DNA of 64,000 nt from Mesostigma viride. Taxonomy: Eukaryota; Streptophyta; Mesostigmatophyceae; Mesostigmatales; Mesostigmataceae. The stretch's first letter is position 1, and each line of letters begins with the position of its first letter. The stretch is taken from contig RPFO01000114.1 of NCBI GenBank assembly GCA_009746045.1, positions 449,719-513,718 on the forward strand, written 5' to 3'. Made by a program: the position numbers and the translations under genes. The notes below the pieces were generated by a model that was not told where the DNA came from, searched no databases, and was given only the letters and a program-made list of their open reading frames with translations. Of this stretch, positions 46,392 through 58,106 are shown piece by piece.

Positions 46392-47213
46392 TGCTGCTAG
46401 CGGTGTGGCACACTGATGAGGACTGAGCACGCTCCTCTAGACGTCCTTTTGTACTGCCGCAAAACTTAGCGAAGCAGACGGCAAACTTGGAAGCCTTTTT
46501 TCCTTGTGGGTGGCACGCGCTAATGAAGGTTACGAATCGAAGTATTTCCATCTTGCCTGTTTACGAGTACAGCAGCGTGCCAAGTGGGAATGCTCCAAAA
46601 GAATGCTTGCAGTAGCACGTCACCACTAGCTTCCCACACGTGTCGGGCGTTATTGAATACCATTGAACAACATCAATCTTGCCGAACTCGGGGAACATTG
46701 CAGAAACTTGTTGTTTAGCACAAGCCGCCACGCCAGCCAGCGTGTCTGGCACACGCCAAATGCACGCCATCGCAAATGATTGGTAGCTTGGAGTGCGTAC
46801 GTCATGAGGCAGGTTGCGTGCCGATCTTTGTTCAGAACGGCCAAGTGTTTGACTCTGGCCGGGCTGCGCATTTATGCAAGTATGTAGTATTCCTGAGTAT
46901 CTGGAGAGTATTGTTCCGTAACTGTTATTTAACGCATAACCCTGAAAGATGATCTTTTCGTACCCGAAAACTACTATAGTATCCGACTTGGCAACCTAAA
47001 TTCACGTGGAATAGTCGCCCGTCATGCGGGCGTGTGCCGCGCACAGGCGTTTACTGACGAGAATTCATACGTACATGGAAGGCATTTTGTTTGAGAATTT
47101 CCCCCGGTAGTAATCCGTCGGCAGCCTGGCGCCTGCACAGCAAGCACGCTCGCTACCAATTGCAGGCGGCTGCTGGCAGTGTAGCTGGGGTCCTGCACCC
47201 TACGCTCTCAACA
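46392..47213. promoter_or_regulatory. Shared 822-bp region between the two FTR1 start codons
   Basis: The two permease genes point away from each other, so both promoters must lie here or upstream introns must be short. A palindrome ACACGTGT (46636-46643) is present. I see no proven iron-response element. Open frames here are short and not called. Confidence 0.45.
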
Positions 47214-49262
47214 ATGGCGGTCTTATCGCCGCGAGTGCAGCTCTTCCTGCATCAAATTCTCGGCTCCAAATTGCTGCATTACCTTGTCGTCTTCATTGCA
47301 TTCGCAGTCAAGTCGGCGAATGCAACAGACGTGGCCGCGTCAGATGACACGGGAGTTACAGCAGCTTCTGATGTAGCAGCCGATGCTTCAGCAGTAGCTG
47401 CCAGTGACGCGGTATCGAAGACCGCCAAAATTGTCGATGTCGCGATTGTGTCGATTTTCCTCCGAGAGGTGATGGAAGGTGTACTCCTATGGAACAGCTC
47501 TCGTCTGCCCATCGCGCGCTCCGACTTGGAGGAGGACGAGAAAAATCTTCTTAAAAAAGCCATGGATAGGGCTGCCATCGGCGCGTTCCTTGTGGCGCTA
47601 GTGTTTGGAATTGCCATCGACTGCGGAGCTTTCTTCGCCGGCCAGGGTCTCGGCCATGAGGGTGAGTCGGCACATTTGCTAGACAGCTAACGTGGTGCTA
47701 TCGTAGCTAGAATGGGGACGAAAATTTTTCCAACGAAAGGTGAAAGTGAACGAACAGCGGTTTGATTTCTTAGCACCAGCCTCCAACTCTTGTTGCCGGT
47801 AGTTTTCCTCATGAACGATCTCGGGACACTTGGATTTCTTCCTGGACATGCTTGCCGACGCCGGCTGAACGCTCGGGATTCGGTGCCCTATCTCTCTGTC
47901 TCCCTGCCGCGTTTCCGCCAGGTATCGAGATCGCCGAGGGTATCTCTAAGCTGATCGCATGCGGTTTCGTGGCCCAGATCAGCCTCAAGCTGCCCTTCCT
48001 GCTGGGCATCTACCCGAAGCCGATCAAGAAGGAGAAAAAAGTTGTGCCCTACGAGGAGATGGGCCCCATCGCGAAGGTCCGCCACAGCATCTGGGCGTGG
48101 GTGCTCAAGTACATGAAGCACCCGGACGCGGTGCTGCTCGCGTGGAACATCTTCCGTGAGACGATGGAGCTGGCCTTCTTCGTGGCCCCGGCCATCGCGG
48201 CGGGAAACCTCAAGTCGGTCCCCGTCTCAGCGGCTATTGGCATCGCCATCGCAGCGTGCCTGGGCCTCTTCTACTACTTCGCGGGCAATCGTGTCAACAA
48301 GAAGTTTGTCTGCTTCCTTGCCTCAGGCGTGCTCTTGTTCCTCGCGGCCGGGTTGTTCTCGGGAGGGTGGCACTCATTCCTCGAGGAGGTGAGCGAGGCG
48401 CAAAGCGTCGACTATATAGGGTCTAGCATCAACTAGGGTCTAGGAAAGAAAAGTCCAACCCCTGATAATATGCACCACCTTGTGAGCGGCTCCTAGTTTT
48501 TGCCTTTGCCTAATTTGGTTTTGCTGCCTTTCTAGGATGGACATTTAATTATACGCAACGCAACTATGATTAATGTGCTGTTTTCGAGTGGTAGTTTTGT
48601 AGCCACTGCGTCACTGGTTAGCTTCACTGGGTACCAGCAAACCCCGGCGCATTTCTCGCATTCCTGGTCTGCTCGACAAAATGGTATGCTATGATTGTAG
48701 CGGTTGTTATGATCAACTGCTATCATATTTGCTATGATCATGATCATTCCTTGTCACCACAATAACTCTGGTCCCCCCTCATCGTTGCTTACAGTAACTC
48801 ACCGAGGTGTCCTTGCTTGCTGGATCCCTTGCGTGATGCCACTCGCAGGGCATTGGCATCCGCGAGAAACAGGCGTACGACCTGGGTGAGAAGCTGTCCC
48901 CCAAGAAGTTCCCCGGTGTGCTTATCAGCCCCTTTGGCTACGACAACACGCCGACCGTCTTCATCACCACCATGTGGTGCTTCGGCTTTGTCTGCCTGTG
49001 CGCCGCACACTACTACCTCTACTGGCGCGCCAAGAAGCAGCGAGCGATGGACGCGGCGTCAGGCACCGAGTCGTCCAGCGAATCCCCCGAGAAGCCAGAC
49101 AAGGGTGTCAAGGAGTCCACCTCCCTGGATAGCACCTCCGTCTCCATGCACGCAATCACGATGGGTCAGCCCGCGGTCGACCCCATCTATCAGGGGGTGG
49201 CGGTGCTGGAGGGAAACCCGCAGGCCGGCCACGGGGGAATCGGGGCTGAGCAGCAGGCATGA
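47214..49262 (+). CDS. FTR1: FTR1-family high-affinity iron permease, copy B, three exons
   Basis: Exons are 47214-47661, 47922-48388 and 48849-49262, with donors GTGAGT and GTGAGC, acceptors CGCCAG and CGCAG, and phases 1 and 0; 442 aa. Exon 2 has the same 467-nt length as in copy A. The start MAVLSPRVQLFLHQILG and following YLVVFIAFAV resemble copy A's signal peptide. REXXE motifs are IFLREVMEGVLLW and NIFRETMELAFFV. Differences cluster in the lumenal Asp/Ala/Ser-rich segment (TDVAASDDTG), in the loop after PKPIKKEKKVVPYEEMGPIA, and in the tail. Within exon 2, 48090-48222 is identical at DNA level to copy A, consistent with recent gene conversion. A TGTAA signal lies at 49640-49644. Confidence 0.9.
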
Positions 49263-49930
49263 GGGCTTTTTGTTGACAACTGGTAGGCAAAAGAGGACGG
49301 ATTTAGGTTATGCGGAGGGCTGAAGGGCCATTGAATGGCTGGGCAAAACATGGGGGCGTAAGCACCCCCTGGATTCAACTGTGGGTGGCGGCCAGCATTA
49401 TCACGCCCTGTCGTTGAAACCAACTAGCACGCGCGGGGTTCGGCAGTTGCTGGCCTTACATTGGTGCTGCATGATGGCTGTCCGGCCGGTTTTGTCAAGC
49501 GCCCAATGGTTGCTTCGGTATGCCCATGCGGATTGAACAGAGCTAGCGCACACCATAGCTGCGGCATCCGCATGGTCACTGTACTGACTGATAGTGACCA
49601 GTAAGGTCACTGTATCGGTAGTGATTTATAGCAGCCACTTGTAACCCACTGGTGCCTGGCACTTTTTTGACGGTGCTTTTCAATGCACAACTAGTTGTTG
49701 AATGGATGTTGGCAAATACGTGCCAGCAGCACTGCAGCTCACATGCATGTAATCAGCGCTGGCCCGGCCAGCTTGCATATCGATCGCTGGGGTGTGGCTA
49801 TGCGCTTGCATGTGAGTGGTCTATTTTCAGGGTGCTGCAGAGACTGACAATGTATATAGCACATTTTCCCTAGATGTACTAAGGGTGTCCTTAACGATCT
49901 AATTATTTATTCACTGCCTAATTACAAGAC
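49263..49930. other. 3' flank of FTR1 copy B; no other gene seen
   Basis: Includes the probable 3' UTR to about 49660. Short repeats of GTCACTGTA/GTAGTGA occur near 49575-49625. Confidence 0.4.
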
Positions 49931-50052
49931 AAGTAAGTAAGTAAGTACTTGCATGTCATGCGCATGGGCATGCCACGGAGTACTATGCTAATGTCATTAG
50001 AAAATAATTACACGAAAGTTCCAACTATCGTCTGCATCATGCCCCAACCACA
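49931..50052 (+). repeat. Short dispersed repeat, copy 3 of 3
   Basis: Same family as 1741-1873: AAGTAAGTAAGTAAGTACTT, GTCATGCGCATGGGCATGCC, TACTATGCTAATGTCATTAG and CGTCTGCATCATGCCCCAAC. Confidence 0.65.
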
Positions 50053-50299
50053 TAGTCACGGGAGGTCCCCAGTTCGATTCCGGTCGGATTCATTGGCAGA
50101 TCGCGTTTTTCCGCGGCCCGGCACTGAACGCAAATGGTTTTCACCTTTGCGGAGTGCCTGATCAGAACATAGTCACTGTCTCCTTGTCGGCTATCCTCAG
50201 GGCCAATAATAATAACCTCCACCTGCGGGCTTCTACCCTGCATAATCTAGCCATGGGCCGCGGGGACCGTGGGGATTTAAAACAGGGGCATGCCCCTGA

Positions 50300-50480
50300 C
50301 TAAGGAACGTGCTTATCGCAGACGGCAGCCCATTTCTCCTTGTCTATCATCATGCGCTACCCTAGACGGGCTTACACCCGGGCAGCCTCCTGGTTTGTCT
50401 GTAATATGGAGGCAGATGGTACGCAAGGATAGATGGCAAGTAGTGTCATGAAGGAGACCACCCCCAAGGCTGATGGGCCG
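50300..50480 (-). repeat. Dispersed repeat, third copy
   Basis: Inverted copy of the repeat at 16300-16520, sharing on the complement the region from GTGGTCTCCTT to GCCCGGGTGTAAGCCCGTC. Confidence 0.6.
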
Positions 50481-50574
50481 TGGCCCATGCCCGTCCAAAA
50501 GGGTTAACCTCGCAGAGCATCACTCGCGGAACAAAACGCCGCCTAAATGTCGATTTTTGACCCCTTTTTGACAG

Positions 50575-50625
50575 CTTCCATGTTAACCCGTGTTTTTTTA
50601 ATTAGAACGCGATATATCGCGTTGT
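50575..50625. repeat. Palindrome repeat AACGCGATATATCGCGTT
   Basis: The 18-base sequence AACGCGATATATCGCGTT is a perfect palindrome. It lies next to TTAACCCGTGTTTTTTT. The same pair, inverted, occurs at 52585-52665. A family of short inverted repeats is suggested; the role is unknown. Confidence 0.6.
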
Positions 50626-50865
50626 TAGCTTTTTTTAGAACGCACGTATAGCACCTAAGGAAATTTTTTTTTCATGGTCATGTACTTTCCTGAAAGCCCA
50701 TAAATCAAAGGATTTTTTGAGCTACTCAGACCTACAAAATGCTTATTCATTAGAGAGATACACTGGTTTGAATACAGGGGGGTCTGACCATGACCGCGAT
50801 TTCTTGACCCTAGGTCACAAGTCATGTGCTTATTCACAAATGGTTCATGAAAAAAATCTGGCTTC

Positions 50866-51196
50866 TTGCACGAGCTCGGCCTCTCCGTGATTTGGAAGAA
50901 GATGATGGACAAGGCCAAGTGGGCCCAGGTCATAGAGGACAATGAGCCCCCCCCAGTGGGGAAGCGCCCGCGTGTGCAATCCCGCGGGAGGCACGCCAGA
51001 TAGCTCCCCCTCGGGCAGCGTGCGGCTGCCTAGATAGATGTTGTAGTTAGAATGCTGTTCTAGATAGATGTAGTATGTAGCCAATGTAGATAGATTAGAC
51101 CGGTAGGATTGTTTGCACCCATCCATCCATCCATCGGGGTTAATGCTCCGTGACTCCCCAACGGGAGCACGAGTCTAATTAATTAATTAATTAATT
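50866..51196 (+). mobile_element. 3' end of the second LINE family
   Basis: A coding end WKKMMDKAKWAQVIEDNEPP then PVGKRPRVQSRGRHAR and TAG at 51000-51002. Then come a 3' UTR with CTAGATAGATG repeats, CCATCCATCCATC, and the hairpin CTCCC-CAAC-GGGAG (51154-51168), then (TAAT)n to 51196. The C-terminus is the counterpart of the RTE ending RWKKIVKAHTPDPVGKPPPP, so the family is a relative of the RTE elements. Confidence 0.7.
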
Positions 51197-52584
51197 GCAC
51201 GAGCTATGGGCAACATATGCAGGCTCTGTGAAACAAAACTCAGGCCCATTGGGCCACTGGAGCTATTTTTCATTAGCATCACAATTACAACGCAGTACAA
51301 CGCAGTGGGAAACATGAGAGCCCTTCACAACATTACACAACGACACGAGCCCCATAAACGGGGCCATAGTGAGCTTGGAGGGTCAAAACGTTGAAAATAG
51401 GTGTTGTATAAGTTATACTGCATCAAACATGCATCAAACATCATGACTGGATGACCTAATATGACTGAATCAGGCAGCCATAGCCAAAGCATCATCCACT
51501 CTCACAACGTGTTGAGCACATGCCTCGTGGGAACGGAGGTGCTGGGTTTTCATTCCATAACGCGTGCAATACTGAAAGAAAGAGGCACGTGTAATGCAAG
51601 GCTTGGATAGGTTGAGTGATCCATGAGCTTACATGCAGGCAAAGATGACGCTAGGAATGCATGCTAGCAAATGGTGGCAAGATGCTAACAACACATGATT
51701 ATACACCATGATTATGGGCACCTAGCTGATCTTCTTGCACAATCAACGCAGTATAAACCATCAACATCCAATCCTCACGATATATGCACGGCTTGACGAC
51801 GTATATCGCACGTAAATACTGCACAACTGCAACCTGCTATGGCTGACATGCAAGCAACGTCGAGTAGGATGGCGGTCTTAGAGAGGCTGGGCAGAGGTCG
51901 GTAGAAATAAGTGGAAAACTGGCAGAAACTAGGTAGAAACACGATATACTTACGCCTGCAAGCACTATTGAGCCGGTGGCAGAGGCCATTTCCAGGAAAA
52001 TACAGCATACCGTAGCAATAGCCTCGGTCACGCCTTACGCTATTTGCAGGCACCATCATGCCCGGAGCTACCCAATAAAAGTCTGCACAAATCTAGCTCG
52101 GTTTAGCCGACAGTCCGGGCGTTAGGAATGAATAAACATGTGTTAAGAAGTCGAAATACCATGGAAATACCAAGCATGGTGCCGCAGCAGACCCGAGTCT
52201 TGACGTAAGAATATGTATGCCGGTTTCCAGGGTTTCCGCATGAAAGTTGGGTGAGAAACTGGAAAAAACTACGTTTCCTTTGCCCCAGTGCCTCAACAAA
52301 CTCGTAGAAACCTAATTATCAACCTTTGAACGCATCATCATGGTCACGTGCTACCCAACAGCCACTGAAATTCGCGCGAAAACTGGCGAGATCTACCTGC
52401 CGCCATCGCCGTCGCCTTCACCTTCGTCCCGCGAAAATGCCTGATTTCAGTGGTACATATTTGTTTGCAGCTGTCACAAAAAAAATACCAAAAATACCAG
52501 GATTTTTTCTTGAATTCTATGAGATGTTTCTGACCTATCTTGAAAGTTTCAGACCAAAAATCGCATGTTTAATAGGTTTGCCAC
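51197..52584. other. No gene recognised
   Basis: AT-rich DNA. Short frames (for example 52326-52646 +) show no known motif. Confidence 0.4.
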
Positions 52585-52665
52585 GTGTCAGATTACAACG
52601 CGATACATCGCGTTCTAACCCTACAACGCGATGTATCGCGTTGTAAAAAAACACGGGTTAAATAA
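52585..52665. repeat. Double AACGCGAT/ATCGCGTT inverted repeats
   Basis: ACAACGCGATACATCGCGTT and TACAACGCGATGTATCGCGT are two imperfect palindromes spaced by TCTAACCC, followed by AAAAAAACACGGGTTAA. That is the inverted counterpart of the unit at 50575-50625. Confidence 0.6.
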
Positions 52666-52767
52666 GGACTTGAATGTGAAAGAGAAAGTCTGAGCGGAGC
52701 AGCCTCTCTCCTCGCATATCGGCGACTCAAGGCTGAGGGATCCAAGCTCAGGGCTGAGGGTGAGCGT

Positions 52768-55700
52768 TCAGGGGGCGTCCACCGTCTCCTCGACGTCCCT
52801 GGCAGGGGCCTGCCCTGCCCGGCCTTCACCAGCCCTGCTGGCTGTACCATCGATGGCCGCCGCTGTGGCGCCGGACCCTCCAGCTGATTCTGCCCCCGTG
52901 GCGGCGGACTGATTCAGCCCCCCTGCACTCGTGAGAGGGTTGGCCCCCTTAGCTCGGTCAAGCGCGCGCTGCAGGCCGATGACGATGAGCAGGTTGGTGA
53001 TGGTGAGGAAGGACTCGGCCGCGCCATGCAGCCAGTCGACGTTGGCGAGGGAGGTCTGGTACTCCACCTTGGCTGGTGGGCGGGGAGGGGGAGAGTATAG
53101 GGGATGGAGATGTGGGCGATGCCGTTAGAAGGTGACAAGGTCCGGTACTCCACCTTAGCTGGTGGGGGGTAAAGGCGGGGGGAGGGGGGGGGGGGAGGCA
53201 ATGAGGGTGGGGGGTTGGCGGGGGGGGGGTCGGGGGTTGGGAGGGAATGGGGATGGGGATGGCGAAACGGCGGAGACTATGGGAAAGAAAGGAGGCGGGG
53301 CACAACAGCTTGAGGAGGCAAGGGGCCAAGGAAATAAGATGGACAGGTGCATGAGGATCGCGAAGGTGCAGGGGCATAGGGGGTTGCAGGAAATAATCAT
53401 TAAAATAATAATAATAACTGTAACAATAATAATAATAATGATAGAGAGAGCAGGCAGCTCTAAAACCAGTGCACACAGCTTCGCCATCCGTGCACGCAAC
53501 CCTGGCAGTCCTACGGCTCCGCGAGGCAGGGAAGATTAGAGGGATGGGGGGGGGTTGTGTGTGGGGGGGGGCGGTTATCAGATTAGATTATTGTGAAAAT
53601 GTTGTGCAAGTGAGAGGCTTAAAGCCGCGGCAAAATGGGTGCAGGGGGGGAGAGCTCATTTCGGAGCACGATGGGCTCATGAGCACATCAACCGCATGAA
53701 CTAGATTATCGCGCGTGAGCAGCAATCCCTGGCACATCAACCGCACGAATCAGCGATCCCAGGCGCGGCCTCAACCCCACATCGTGTCCCTGTGTGGCAG
53801 GCCCTGTCAACCTTGTCGCGCAAGGTATGGTGTGCCAACGGCAGGCTATGGCTTGCCAACGATGCCACCAATAAGGCTGCCAATAATGCCACCAATAAGG
53901 CTTGCCAATGATGCCGACAACAAGGCTTGCCAATAATGCCAACGACAAGGCTTGCCAATGATGCCGACAAGAGGCTTGCCCATAATGCCAACAACAAGGC
54001 TTGCCAATAATGCCAACGACAAGGCTTGCCAATGATGCCGACAAGAGGCTTGCCAATAATGCCAACAATAAGGCTGCCAATAATGCCACCAATAAGGCTT
54101 GCCAATGATGTCGACAAGAGGCTTGCCAATAATGCCAACAACAAGGCTTGCCAATAATGCCAACAACAAGGCTTGCCAATAATGCCAACAAGAAGGCTTG
54201 CCAATAATGCCAACAACAAGGCTTGCCAATAATGCCAACAAGAAGGCTTGCCAATGATACCACCAATAAGGCTTGCCAATGATGCCGACAAGAGGCTTGC
54301 CAACAATGCCAACAACATGGCTTGCCAACAATGACAACAACATGGCTTGCCAATAATGCCATCACAAGGTCTCGTACGTGCGTGCTTGTGTTCAGGTGTG
54401 CCTGCGCACGCATGCGAGGGGCCAGGGCGGTGCGGGGCAGGTCAGGGTCTACTGATGGGTTTGAGGTTAGTAGCGGTAGATGGGTTGGTATTAGAGGGAT
54501 GCACCGACCTGCTTCACCGATCCGCTTCACCGATCTGCTCCACCGACCTGCTTCACCGATCTGCTTCACCGATCTGCTTCACCGATCTGCTTCACCGATC
54601 TGCTTCACCGATCTGCTACACCGATCTGCTTCACCGATCTGCTTCACCGATCTGCTTCACCGACCTGCTTCACCGACCTGCTTCACCGATCTGCTTCACC
54701 GATCTGCTTCACCGATCTGCTTCACCGATCTGCTTCACCGATCTGCTTCACCGACCTGCTTCACCGATCTGCTTCACCGACCTGCTTCACCGACCTGCTT
54801 CACCGATCTGCTTCACCGATCTGCTTCACCGATCTGCTACCAACAGGGTGGTAACAGAGTGCACCTTCTGTTACCTCTCCACAGAAGCGCGACAATCCCA
54901 GTTCTCATACTACACATTATATAGTACACTCCAGTTCTCACACTATACATTATTTAGTATACTCCAGTTATCATACTATACATTATGCAAGTTACAGTTA
55001 TCATACTAAACATTATACATTGTTTGTACACAGTTCTCATACTATACATAATGCAAGTACCTTCCGTGACGTTTAAACATAAGCCCGAGTATCAAAGGTG
55101 TCATACTCGATCTATCTATATTGCCACGCACCGTAAATCCCAGCAGGGACTGTGGGACGCGCCACCCATGTACCGATCCACCCATTGTAGGGAGCGGAAG
55201 CAGCCCGGGGGTAGTTTGGCGCGCGCGAGGTGGCGTGGAGGGGCCGCCAGAGTAGGAAGTACCAGAAGCGGAGGGGCAAAAGAGGGCAAAAAAGAGAAGG
55301 GCAGAACAGAAAGCGGTTGGGGCAGGGGGCCGGGGGGGGAAGGAAGAGACATGAATGCAGGTGCAGGCATTAGGGAAAAAGGAGAAGCAGAAGGCAACAT
55401 AGGATACAAGCATAGGATGCAAGCTTAGGATGCAAGCATAGGATGCAAGCTTAGGATGCAAGCATAGGATGCAAGCATGGGATGCAAGCATGGGATGCAA
55501 GCATGGGATGCAAGCATGGGATGCAAGCATGAGATGCAAGCATGGGATGCAAGCTTAGGATGCAAGCATAGGATACAAGCATAGGATGCAAGCATGGGAT
55601 GCAAGCTTGGGATGCAAGCATGAGATGCAAGCATGGGATGCAAGCTTGGGATGCAAGCTTGGGATGCAAGCATAGGATGCAAGCATAGGATGCAAGCATG

Positions 55701-57395
55701 GGATGCAAGCATGGGATGCAAGCATGGGATGCAAGCATGGGATGCAAGCATAGGATGCAAGCATGGGATGCAAGCATGGGATGCAAGATTAGGATGCCAG
55801 CTTAGGATGCCAGCTTAGGATGCCAGCATAGGATGCCAGAATAGGATACAAGCTTAGGATGCAAGCATAGGATGCAAGCATAGGAGACAAGCATAGGATG
55901 CAAGCTCTGGGTACAATCATAGTAGTCGACTACAAACTTTGGATGCAAGATAAGACACAAGCGAGCATGGGGGACCCATTCGTTTCCCCAGCTACATCGC
56001 TGTTGGTTGAAGCGGGGAAGCTTTGTCCAAAGAAGAAGCAACAAAGGGCCAGTAGGGTCGCAGAGATAAGGGCGAGGCCGCTGGGTTGAGTGCTCGCTTG
56101 GGGTGCTAGCTTGGCTGCCTTATGGGGTGCTAGTAGGGTCTTTGTTGGGTTGATCGTTAGACTGATAGCTATGTTTATAATCAGGCCATTAGTATGGCTG
56201 ATGGTTAGACTGCCAACCTGCCACGAAGGCCACCTACTGACGGTACTAGCTGGCCGTCGCCATGGCACACCTGTAGACACGATCCTCACAAATGTCAGAC
56301 CACATATAGCAGATCACAAAATGCATACCACAGATAGCAGGCTACAAATAGATGACCACAGACAGCAGAGCACAGATAGCAGACCGCAGATAGCGGATCA
56401 CAGATAGCGGATCACAAATAGCAGACCGCAGATAGCAGAGCACAAAGCAGACCATGTAAAGTACCCACACGGATTCCAACAACTGCACGTGGCAACGCTT
56501 GCTCGTGAAGAGGCATTAAATGCATGCCTATGCAGTAGATAATTCTGTCCATTGAATCGTGCCTATGCAGAAGATAATACTGTCTATTGAATCCTGCCTA
56601 TGCAGTAGATAATACTGTGCATTGAATCATGCCTATGCAGTAGATAATACTGTCCGTTGAATCCTGCCGATGCAGTAGAGCAGTAAGTGGTGGCATGTAT
56701 TGAATGTTGCCTTTACTGAAGTAGGCAGTCGAGCAGTAAGTGGTAGCATATATTCGAGAAATGCCTGGTATCAGATATCGAATAATGGCAGAAACATGGG
56801 GCGTATGACCCTGAGCGACCGGGGAGCTATCAACCATGATGGGTGATGGCTGGAGAAAACGCAGGAAGCGATGCAAGGTTAGGGGATCAAGGATCCGCCC
56901 AGGGGGGAGAAGGCGGGGCCAAGGTCACGTACTGGTCACAGCAACGAACACCAGCAGGAAGTAGAAGCCGAACAGCGTGACGGGCGGACAAGTCTTTGAC
57001 TTGGTCAGGTGGTACAGGAATCCCAGGTAGGGAAAGAGGGAGACCGCGAAGAGAGCGGACGACAGGTTCAGGGCGTCAATTTTGGTTCCCCAAGGATCGA
57101 TAAGCACGAAGGAGAGGGGTGATATGACTGGCTGGGGTGCCGACAACTCTGGCATGAGGCTGGTGAGCTCGTCCCACCAGGGCTTGGCGGTTTCAAAGAG
57201 TATATTGGGCTCACTTCCAATGTAAGCCCGTGGTGGAGTACGCCACGGTAATACTACACCGATTGGCTGTTTCCGAACCTGCCAGTCATGGAAAGGCCGC
57301 CTCGCACCAGTCCAGACATGCGCCCGGGAGAATCCCTCGGAGAAAATAGTCTGGCGGGCTGACAAACAAGCTTGCATTCCAAACACACCAGCCAT
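52768..57395 (-). CDS. DUF3593-family membrane protein, probably plastid-targeted, two visible exons
   Basis: Minus-strand exons are 56933-57395 (start MAGVFGMQACLSARQ; an in-frame ATG also exists at 57443) and 52768-53072, joined in phase 1; 255 aa. The N-terminus is basic and Ser/Ala-rich like a transit peptide. Exon 1 ends with SSALFAVSLFPYLGFLYHLT and PVTLFGFYFLLVFVAVT. Exon 2 has SLANVDWLHGAAESFLTITN and LLIVIGLQRALD, then a Gly/Ala tail. This is the conserved core of DUF3593, found in cyanobacteria and plastid-bearing eukaryotes; function unknown. The usual six or so residues between the two blocks (an IPAGIY-like piece) are missing, so an 18-nt microexon may lie in the 3.86-kb intron. 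Confidence 0.72.
53073..53180 (-). repeat. Copy of the DUF3593 exon-2 acceptor region
   Basis: On the complement, CCACCAGCTAAGGTGGAGTA then CCGGACCT (about 53145-53175) repeats the true acceptor and exon start CCACCAGCCAAGGTGGAGTA then CCAGACCT (53056-53078). It lies about 90 bases upstream in the intron. Confidence 0.75.
53840..54360 (+). repeat. 25-bp minisatellite
   Basis: About 20 copies of AAGGCTTGCCAATAATGCCA + ACAAC with variants (GATGCCGACAAG, AATGCCACCAAT). It lies in the DUF3593 intron. The minus-strand frames rich in GIIGKPCCWHYWQA are artefacts. Confidence 0.9.
54507..54840 (+). repeat. 13-bp minisatellite CTGCTTCACCGAT
   Basis: About 25 copies with C/T variation (GACCTG against GATCTG). 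It is stop-free in all plus frames. Confidence 0.95.
54900..55060 (+). repeat. Short AT-rich repeats TTCTCATACTATACATTAT
   Basis: About five decayed copies of a 30-36-base unit (CAGTTCTCATACTATACATT) between the two 13-bp minisatellites. Confidence 0.6.
55390..55900 (+). repeat. 13-bp minisatellite GCAAGCATAGGAT
   Basis: About 37 copies with variants GCAAGCATGGGAT, GCAAGCTTAGGAT and, toward the right edge, GCCAGCTTAGGAT. It is in the DUF3593 intron. Confidence 0.95.
56285..56690 (+). repeat. Two small tandem repeats
   Basis: 56300-56455 repeats CAGATAGCAGACCACAGATA-type units of about 14-16 bases. 56520-56690 has about four copies of a 36-base unit around TGCCTATGCAGTAGATAATA then CTGTCCATTGAATC. 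Confidence 0.8.
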
Positions 57396-57443
57396 TTCCC
57401 GGAGGCTGTGCCTAATTCGAAAGCGTCCCCATTTGTAAGTCAA

Positions 57444-58060
57444 TAGATTTCTAAGCTACCACGATTGGCCGTGGCTTCCTGAATGCAGCACGACTCAGGA
57501 TATCGCCAGCCAGCCAAAACAAAAGCAGCAATTTAAGGAAATTTCAATGGTTTCCCTAGTTATCTATCTTACCAGCAGACACTAGAGCATCGACGCGGTA
57601 AAGATAACTAATCGGCTATCATTGAAGCTGAAAAATAATATTATGTTTGAAGCATTGACATGGATCACTTACTGAATATGGATCACTAGGATAGAGATGA
57701 AATGCCTGATCAAGCCGTAATTCTGGGTTGCTGCCCAGGCATTTGCGGGGGGGTGCAGCCAGACGTGGCAGCGTTCCGGGTCAATCAGTCAGCACTCAGC
57801 AGTCGCTACTGTACTTACAGTTTATCGCCACAGTACGACTTCGCTACGCCGGTCATTGCATGCCAGGTTACGGTATGCGCTCACACGTCACAAATCACTG
57901 TTCCTTTAGGAAGTTCTGTCCCTGACACTCATGTAGCCCACTTCTATTAGGTAGTTGGATCCACTTTTTTCGGGGAAATGGGTATATCGGGGAAATGGGT
58001 ATATTTTATTAGCCAATTATGGACCAAAGAGGTGAGAGGGGAAATGAGTATCAGCGAATC
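57444..58060. other. Intergenic stretch; LINE landing zone
   Basis: No gene is supported. GGGGAAATGGGTATAT is repeated near 57973-58003. GGAAATGAGTATCAGCGAAT then CCTAATGAAGGTG (58041-58072) recurs on the far side of the LINE. Confidence 0.5.
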
Positions 58061-58106
58061 CTAATGAAGGTGGGCACACACACGTGTGGCGGTGACAGGT
58101 GAAAGG

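Noticed and set aside
44200..49262. FTR1 pair as bacterial contamination or recent bacterial transfer
   Set aside because: Both genes have two spliceosomal introns with canonical sites, a eukaryote-type signal peptide, and sit in the same repeat-rich context as the rest.
50030..50110. tRNA-like B-box (CAGTTCGATTCCGG) after the dispersed repeat
   Set aside because: I could not fold a full cloverleaf around it, and no matching A-box or acceptor stem is visible. A tRNA-derived SINE remains possible but unsupported.
53706..54569. 287-aa minus-strand ORF with hydrophobic repeats (GIIGKPCCWHYWQA)
   Set aside because: It is a read-through of the 25-bp minisatellite; similar frames are open in other phases and no family is recognised.
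53840..55900. Regular short repeats resembling a CRISPR array
   Set aside because: Units are contiguous 13-bp or 25-bp tandems with no unique spacers, lie in a eukaryotic intron, and have no cas genes nearby.
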